Assembly (NCBI GenBank): GCA_934045905.1
Contig: OW203766.1
Coordinates: 16,300,309-16,364,308, forward strand
Origin: Leuctra nigra
Taxonomy: Eukaryota > Arthropoda > Insecta > Plecoptera > Leuctridae
Length of the DNA: 64,000 nt
Reading direction: 5' to 3'
This document shows positions 56,601 through 64,000 of the stretch, one piece after another; the first letter of the stretch is position 1; each line of letters starts with the position of its first letter. Both the position numbers and the translations under genes were made by a program. The notes beneath the pieces were generated by a model. The model saw nothing but the letters and a program-made list of their open reading frames with translations, made no database searches and was not told where the DNA came from.

Positions 56601-59600
56601 GAGGGGAGAGGAGCACCGGTTCAGTCACATCGTACATTTCTTCATTTCAACAAGCTTCACTGGAAGTTTTCTACAAAACTCGTGATATTGAAACTATTTT
56701 TAATTGCTGAAAAGTTGAACGTATAAAAATGGTAATTAGAAACATCCTTTGTCGCTCGCTTCTATTCTAGCTCCATCATTTCCACGAGCACAAAACGAAA
56801 TACATTCACGTCGACGAGTTTTTGAAATACAAAGTTCGCCCCCCGAAGTTTCGATCCGACGAGCGAGTGATTGATCACGTGGGCAATGTCCGAGTGTCAC
56901 GTGACCGTTGCTCTGATCCGCGCTGATCTACTGCGCAGGATCAACCTGTCATCGCCGTCCTCATGTCGTCAGAGGGTCGCCCGTCTCCTGAGGCTACTTT
57001 CATACTCGTACTTGCACGCCAGTTTCGTCGTCGTCATCCGACAAGTGCACGGGATAATAATGTTCTAAGCTATTTCATTTCGTATTGAGTAAGAGTAACA
57101 CCCTCTAAAAATGATATTTTTACCGGGTGATACGAAAATGTGAAAGGGCCAAATTAGAAAAGGGTTTCAAATAAATTGGAATTATTTGAAGTAATTGATA
57201 CTCTGTGAAGACTTTCTATTTCTTTCTTGAACGGGTTGTCAACTACATCCAAAGCAGAAGGCTGGAAGTCCATTTACTCGATTTTAAGTTGCTCACATTT
57301 GAAATTATGTAAGTATATTCAAACATTATAACTGCAATTTGACTGGAGCCTTAAAATAGAGTTATAATTACATTACATTTCACAATAAATTAGGTAGCAT
57401 ACAAATATGATTGGATGCAGGCAGATACGTAATTTTTTTTTAGCTTACTTATTGAAATTTGACTTCTGCATGGCCATCTATACCTCGAAGGTACAGAATG
57501 AACTAAATAGATGTCGTTCCCAAGTATTCATTCTAAACTTCATGTGGCCGTTAATTTCACAGCCGATATTGAAGAAAAGTGATAATGAATAAGCATAGTA
57601 TCAATGATTTTAAAACTATGTTGTCAAATAACGCTTTAATTCTATCACAAGGAAGATGCTGGTCGTCCTAGACGTCGGCATGGAAGCTATGCACTCGACA
57701 GCTCAATGTGGTGATACCAACTTAACAAACTACTTAAACTCCGTGGTTATTGTGTGCTTCAGAAGCAGTCGGCAATACTGGTTAATAGTTCGTTTATAGA
57801 GGATGTCACACGCAACTACTGAAGAGCCGACAGACGAAACAACGAAACTTAGTTGGACGAAATTATACCAACTTTGGACGAAATTGAAAACCAGAGGCAC
57901 AAAGGAATGACCCTCAGTATACAAAATGCTAGCAACTTAGTTGGGAGAAGCGTCTGCGAAAGCAGATTCGTGAAAGCAAGTACATATCTCAGTATGGATA
58001 GAGCTCAAACGAACGGAACAGCGACCGATACATTGCAACTTCAATCGTAAAGGGATATTGTGAAACGACAATTCAATCTAAATCGCTCACGGATAGGAAA
58101 ACTGGAAACTAGCTTTGTTAAGTAAGCGAAGCGAGGATATCACTTCCAGTTTTGTAGTTCGTCTTTTCTTTTGTCCGTCTCTTGACTGCAGCTATCACAA
58201 AATATATATAAAATTGAAATTACAACCGATTTGAACTTTGTACCGAACGCTGAATAAAAGTTACGAATTAGCAAAGTCATTAAATATTTGTAAAAAGCAC
58301 GACCGTTTAGCTTTTCTACTTATTATTCACGATCTAAAGATAACAACTTCAACGCCCTAACGACCAAGTATCGCTTATGGAAGCATTATTCAAGCGTTTC
58401 GTAGTAATTACAATAAACATCGATAACATCAAGTCATATAAATTCTGATATTCTATTTCAATATTTAGCCACTTGTATTCTCCCACTGTATACAGTCCAT
58501 TTGTATTGGCAAATACAATTTGGTGTCGGCATTTACATTGGGCGCCGAAGCGGGGGCGGTCAGGCGTTGAGGGCGGGAGAGGGGGGGGGTGATACACTGC
58601 CCTAGACAAACATAACAAACTAGGAAAATGCTATTTCGCATGAATGACAATAAATAATAACCGATCTCCAATCAGTGAAATTTCAGTTGAAGTCTCGCTC
58701 GCTTCGCAAAATAAACATGCTACAAACTAATATTCCAACTTTTAAACAAATACCATCAGCATCGTTTCATCAAAGCTAATTTACAATCTGGAACGGGGGT
58801 GCTACAGGGGGTGGGGAGAGGGATGCAATGTTTAATAGAATTGCTTTTTCGTGCGCCAAATTAACGTCGATAAAACCCTTTTACGTATAAAAAATGCAGA
58901 GTTAATCAGGAATGGAAATCAATGTAGTGAGTTTGTGCGAGACAAGAGTATGATATGGAAGTGATCGGCTTTGCTATTGATGATTGAAACATGTGATTTA
59001 AACAAGAGTTGATACAGAGGCTGTTTTAAAAACATAAAATGTGATGGAGTGCATTTCGATATCAATAGGTTATGAAAACATACTGACAAGAGTTGTTTAT
59101 ACTTTTAAACCAGCGCCATGTTTCGAGTTTGTATAGATATTTCTAAATTCAGTAAACAAGTTTAAAAAGTATCCATGTTTTATACTGACACTAATGTCAT
59201 ATAAAAGTCGGCAAGATGTAGCAAGATACTTGTGTAAGTTTCAAAATACGGCGAATAAACACTAATGGCAAATAAAGTCCAGTTAGTGCAACAACATTTA
59301 TTTCATTTTATTAAGTTTTTATTGGCAAAGAAACTGAAGCACGAATTTCTGAAAGTTACGATTAAGATTAAAATGAAATGTATTAGATAATCGCCATATG
59401 AGATAGAAGTCACGCTGATTTCCGACACAACTGTTGAGTTACTCGTCTCCAGCCACAAATGTGTTTCTGTAGTTGTAAGTTGGAAAGCAGTTCCGATCTC
59501 TTGTGTTGATTTCTCCCGCTCCATCACCGAGGCGCTGTTGCTGCAGCTGCCCGATCCCATGACTCCAGACTCATGCATTACACAGAGACGACTAAAAACA

Positions 59601-60229
59601 ATCCGAGCGGGGCTCGAACTGTGGCGTTCACGTGGATTTGTTAATGAGTCGCGGAATCTTCGTGCGAGAATCTGTGGCCGCAGAAGCCGCGCGTCAATTG
59701 ATAAATGCGACGAGATTATTGCAGAGAACGAGAAGCAGAACGATTTAGATACTCATGGTAAAGATCGCAGCGTTTGAGATAGGTCTCTGATAGCAAATTA
59801 AATCTTAATGTTGAGGAACAGTTTTATATTCGCATATTTGGTACATAAATGACACAACTCAACATAAGGATATTCAAAGAGACTCACTAATACATGTAAA
59901 ACATGCTAATTTACATAAATTAATAGGGTCGCCTGGTCGATGTAAAATTCAGTACGTCGAATTGGTAAAAAGTCAAATTGTACATCTGTTGGTGAGGAGA
60001 ACAGAGGCGACACTATCCAAATTAAAAACACACAAACACATACAAATTACATCAACAGTACAAATTTAACAACCCACTTTTATAGTGTATAGTGCTTAGG
60101 TAAAAAAAATAATCAAAATACTATATTTGTATGCTAACATGTATTTCAAAATTTTCATAAAAATACAATACCAACAATCCCCATTTTGAGTTATGTTATT
60201 GGTACATCAAATGAGCGTGTTTACAGTTT
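53656..60229. other. Long non-coding stretch
   Basis: No gene confidently recognised. A C-rich run (56010-56021) and G-rich run (58580-58590) are simple sequence. The minus-strand frame 59578-59303 has ordinary composition (GSGSCSNSASVMEREK...) and could be an exon, but has no family match or clear splice sites. Confidence 0.4.
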
Positions 60230-60805
60230 TACAGTTTTATTTTTTCCTTTACACAAGGTAATTTACAATATACAAAAGTACATGTGCATACACAAGCATG
60301 TGACCCATAGGCTTTATGCCTTGTTTGGGTATTTGGAAACATAACATTTACAAATAATAATAACAATAATACTAATAACTAAAAAATAATGCTAAGTCTA
60401 TTTGGCTATGCACAATTTAACTAATTACATTACGGAAATAAAAATTTTTCAAATAATTTTCAAATAATAAAATAAAGTTAAATGTTTGTGGGGTCATGAT
60501 GTACTGTTAGTGTTACTATAATTTAAAAACTCATCTATTGAGTAGAACACATTATTTGTAAGGTGTAGCTTTACTTGCTTCTTAAATGTACAATATTTTT
60601 CGATATTCTTTATTTTTGGGGGCAATGCATTGTAAAGTATTGTATTGCTATACTGTGAGTTATTTTGTGTGCATTTAGTTCTATATTGTTCAATATGGAT
60701 GTTTGCTGTTTGTCTAGTGTTATGAGTATGTATATCGCTATTTTGAATAATATTTTTAAAAGGCAACAAGCTATAAGTCTGGTATAAGTGTGTTGGGCTG
60801 CACAC
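60230..60805 (-). mobile_element. 3' end of a non-LTR retrotransposon (LINE)
   Basis: The minus-strand frame 60805-60494 (103 codons) ends an ORF2-type protein: THNTRQTANIHIEQYRT, QYSNTILYNALPPKIKNIEK and CTFKKQVKLHL. The pattern H..NTR...(I/L)....R......(S)....LYN.LP..IK.......FK..(V/L)K..L is typical of the carboxyl end of LINE reverse transcriptases. The rest of the reverse transcriptase is absent, so this is a 5'-truncated copy. The following AT-rich 260 bp to about 60230 is its likely 3' UTR. No poly-A tail or target duplication is resolved. Confidence 0.75.
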
Positions 60806-60920
60806 TTGTGCAATTAGGCATATTTAGTGGTGTGTCAGTTCGAAGTGAACATTCACCACCTTCATTCCATTCTCCTCGGAGATCTCTAACCCTCATCAGT
60901 GCGTTGTATCCGTCCCTTTG

Positions 60921-60990
60921 GCCGTGTAGCTCTGTCGGTAGAGCTCTCGCCCGGCAAGTCAGGGCCCCCGGTACAGCCGTATATTTTTCG
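60921..60990 (+). mobile_element. tRNA-like SINE head, degraded
   Basis: TGTAGCTCTGTCGGTAGAGC forms a D arm (GCTC/GAGC) and an A box. CTCGCCCGGCAAG follows like an anticodon arm. The B box position (GGGCCCCCGGTAC) is degenerate. It is more likely a SINE remnant than a tRNA gene. Confidence 0.45.
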
Positions 60991-62306
60991 CACGAGCTTT
61001 AAGTACACCTAAATGGGGAGATGTTATTTTCGCTGTCGATTCGCCAAAAACGTATGTACACAAAAACCCACACGCAATATTTTAAAATGTGAAAACATTG
61101 TTTGTTTCTAAACTTGTTGCCTCAAAAGGATAGCACGAAAAGTCAACATGTAATAAAAAAAATCCAATTCACGTGTACTCAACATTAATTACTCAAATAT
61201 AGTTTTGGTATACCAAAAATCAAATTCCTTGACGATTTCGTGTAAAGTCTTGGAAATAGTTCGCCAAATCCTCAATTTACCACTCACCACAGACAATAAA
61301 CTTTTTTGTAGGAGAGTTTACCGAATATATTTCCGAGGCTGTACGTGAACCAATATGTTACGATGGAAGTAAATATCACACTGTGGCAGTTTTGCATCTT
61401 TAATTGTATGTAAAGAGAACGCTTTGCGATTACAATACATTTTAATACCTCACTATTATATTCCACACGTCCGCCACATCGCAACTAAACGAGCAGATGA
61501 AACGCGTGACCATCAGAATCCAGTTACATCGCCCCTAACAGAAACACAAACCCTTTGATGAAAACACATCAGCTAAACGCGGCGGTTTTGATTTCCTACG
61601 AATTCACAGAGTAATTACTCTCGGCTTGCCTGGAGGTGTTCCCGGGCCCGGGCGGGCCCACGCGCAACACTGTCAAAGGATCCGCAAGTAATAATTATCT
61701 TTGCTTGGGTTCCACTCGACGAGCCAAACTCTTTGACAGCTCAAATAACATTTTCTCCGGTCAATTAATATCAAGAGAGATCGGTATTGAGTGTTCGGTG
61801 GCGCCCCTTGCGTCAACAGACTCGGGTTAATTTAGAGAACAAGTTGCGAAAGTTGGAATGTATCTTAGATTGGCACACAGAAACAGAAAGTAATCTCGAC
61901 AAGTTTCGGCAGATGAGGCAGACATGGGGTGGCTTATCAGTTATAATTGGGGGTTGAGGGAGGATAAGGTCAAGTGACAGCTAGCTGTTTCGAGGCTGGC
62001 TTTTCAGATAGTACTTATTGCTACACAATAGTGAACAAAAATACATATTTTTAGGGAGTGTTGCATTTGTTAAGATTTATTAAGACTTGAATGTGTTATT
62101 TGTTTGTATTGTTTAATTAACATTACACATGTTAAGTAATATTAAATAAACAATGTGTGTATATTTAAGTGAAATTTAGTGATACAAATAAACGGTATAA
62201 TGTAACAAACGTATGTATATTTCAAAGATGTAACTATGAGACTTTTACACCACTGTAGAAGAAAAAAAAAATTAAATTTACACGCATGATAATAATTGCT
62301 AGTCAG
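60991..62306. other. Non-coding stretch
   Basis: No gene recognised. A GC-palindromic spot, CCCGGGCCCGGGCGGGCCC, lies at 61641-61659. Confidence 0.4.
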
Positions 62307-62400
62307 TTAAGGGTCGGTTTTTCAACACTCTGCTACAACCAGTAGTTAAGTTTAAACGGTCATTCATGGAATGTAATTGGTCGTTGCCATGGCAAATTTT
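62307..62400. repeat. Half copy of the palindromic MITE family
   Basis: Starts TTAAGGGTCGGTTTTTCAAC then ACTCTGCTA, and contains GTAATTGGTCGTTGCCATGG. No right end is seen. Confidence 0.7.
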
Positions 62401-63509
62401 TATTTTTCCGTGAGGAGGAAATATGGATCTTTATGGTAAACGCAGAAATCAGCTATAATAAAAGTTAAATATTTTGAATTTTGGAAAGGCATTGATGATT
62501 AACGTACCTAAGTCTTTCTGTGTTTCAATGATGCCGACATCAAGAGCTCTTATACTTTCATCAACGTATTTCGCTGTTGCCTCGTAAAAAAATCAACAGA
62601 ATTAAAAGCAAGCTATCTCAACGAAGACTCATCAAAGTACGCTCTAAATTTACAACTTTTTTTCAAAGAGAAAAAGTTTACTTTTTTCTAACGAGCAACC
62701 TCTCTACTAAATAAATTCACCCCAACCACCCGGACTGTAAACTTTTAAAAAAACACAACCGTTTATAAAAATGAATATTCAATCACGAATGCGTTTTTAT
62801 ATTTTTATAATTTCCACCCTCTCGATTTTGACCTAGAAAACAGAAAGCAAACATCTGCGTCCATTGAACGCCGATTCACACACATTGATAATCTATCGAT
62901 CTAATTGCAGGTGTGCTCTTTCTCTCTCTCTCCGCCGTGGAAATTCAATCGACTGCCATGCGCCAGAGCGAGAGGGGAAGAGAGCTTTCAAATCACAACA
63001 ACATCACAATGGAGCGACATAATGGAGCAATTCACTCCGCTGAAGAGATCGATCATACTGATGGATTCCTCGACACTGCAACTCGCTGCAGAAACAATAT
63101 GCGATTCACATCCACTTCGCGAGGAAGATTGTTTCCGATTTCCTCAGTTGATGGCAGAGAATAATAACGACGCTTCAGATTTGCTGTCTAATCAATGATT
63201 CTAGTTATCGATATGTTTCCAATAACATATTAGTTACTGAATACGGAGTGATTAATCATTGGAAAAGTGACGTTTCAATTTTCTCAATACTCAATACAGG
63301 TAGAGAACAAAATGTACTTTAAGTTTTAAATTAAAGTAATCACACATAAGTTTACTTGTTTTAAATGGATTTGTATGGAGCATCTACCCATGCAACTAGA
63401 TCATATTTGAAGGCAATTATTTGCAGAAATAAATGTCGATGGTGAATGCACGAAACTAACTTATTCAAAAAGTCAAAAAATCGTTGGCGCGCTGGAAAAT
63501 AAGTTTTTG
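62401..63509. other. Non-coding stretch
   Basis: Nothing supported. Overlapping plus-strand frames at 62905-63198 are open in two frames but show no domain. Confidence 0.4.
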
Positions 63510-63646
63510 TTAAATCCAGTTTTTCAATATTCTGCTAAAACCAGTAAAGTTAACACGTTCATTCGAGGCATGTAATTGGTTGTTGCCATCAATATAATAT
63601 AAATCAATTTTTTAAATTTAGCAGAGTATTGATAAACTTGCCCTTA
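63510..63646. mobile_element. Palindromic MITE, complete copy, ~137 bp
   Basis: TTAAATCCAGTTTTTCAATA, TTCTGCTAAA at the left and TTTAGCAGAGTATTGATAAA, CTTGCCCTTA at the right are inverted repeats. The core GTAATTGGTTGTTGCCAT is shared with the family at 13680-15358. Confidence 0.75.
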
Positions 63647-64000
63647 GCGATTTTGTGAGCAGTCGTTTGTGTGCACAGTATACAATTAAGGGCTGGGCAT
63701 ATCTGGGGACCTGTGTGAGTTTTAATGACGGGGAAGGGTGTTGACAAATTTAGTTATATTTAATTTATTTTCTTTGTCCGCTTGCTTTAGGAGTTAATTT
63801 ACTTTTTACTGAACAACATCAGTATGCTTAACAAACGTTTGTCCGCTAGTGATATTTTCATTCGCAATAAAATAAATTACCATATTCCACCGACATTACT
63901 CATATCAATTACAGCCCCAACGAGATCGACACGAAAGAAACAAATAAACCGTCGCTCTCCCTAAAACACACACTCCCGTGTCATCCCATTGGCGCGGCAC
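63647..64000. other. Non-coding end of window
   Basis: No feature recognised. Confidence 0.4.

Noticed and set aside
62905..63198. 97-residue plus-strand frame
   Set aside because: A second overlapping frame is equally open, with no domain or splice support.

Overview
This is a eukaryotic, almost certainly insect, nuclear DNA window. It is AT-rich, mostly non-coding and full of small transposable elements, tandem repeats and homopolymer runs. The few recognisable genes have introns, and two exons on the minus strand encode the amino-terminal WD40 propeller of the neuronal SNARE regulator tomosyn (STXBP5 family). A hemipteran such as a planthopper or leafhopper would fit, but the sequence alone does not fix the species.

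Layout. 0-9 kb: three tandem arrays (151/138 bp, 58/52 bp and 24 bp units), a 381 bp inverted-repeat element (MITE) inside the first array, and CpG-dense patches. 9.06-13.45 kb: two consecutive tomosyn exons (minus strand). The intron between them holds a 68 bp satellite made from the downstream exon's own first codons plus its splice acceptor, a second MITE related to the first, and a short ORF resembling the start of a Helitron protein. 13.7-15.4 kb: several copies of another MITE family. 17.5-23.9 kb: a tandem pair of two-exon leucine-rich-repeat-like genes (plus strand) with patchy identity between copies; two MITEs in the intron of the first can be read directly against the second.

25.17-30.89 kb: a 5.7 kb foldback structure with two 1.8 kb inverted arms, each built of 268 bp repeats, capped outside by a ~400 bp hairpin and inside by a small hairpin followed by CTAG. 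34.8-37.3 kb: two tRNA-derived SINEs, a 214 bp MITE and a small foldback. 38.47-42.29 kb: a nearly complete Mutator-like (MULE) transposon with terminal inverted repeats, a 9-10 bp target duplication, three C2H2 fingers and a transposase broken by one stop codon and a frame break. 44.7-46.6 kb: three perfect CRE palindromes 53 bp apart, the inverted partner of the 214 bp MITE, and a series of degenerate segments that look like tRNA-Leu primer binding sites. 48-64 kb: mainly featureless DNA with a 31 bp tandem repeat, a LINE 3' end, a tRNA-like SINE head and two more MITE copies.

How the parts relate. Tomosyn is the only confidently identified conserved host gene. If its upstream exons lie beyond 13.5 kb on the same strand, the LRR-like gene pair may be nested in one of its introns on the opposite strand; this is inference. 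The most unusual structure is the exon-derived satellite: about 22 extra copies of a splice acceptor and exon start lie directly upstream of the real one, and use of any of them would run into an in-frame stop.
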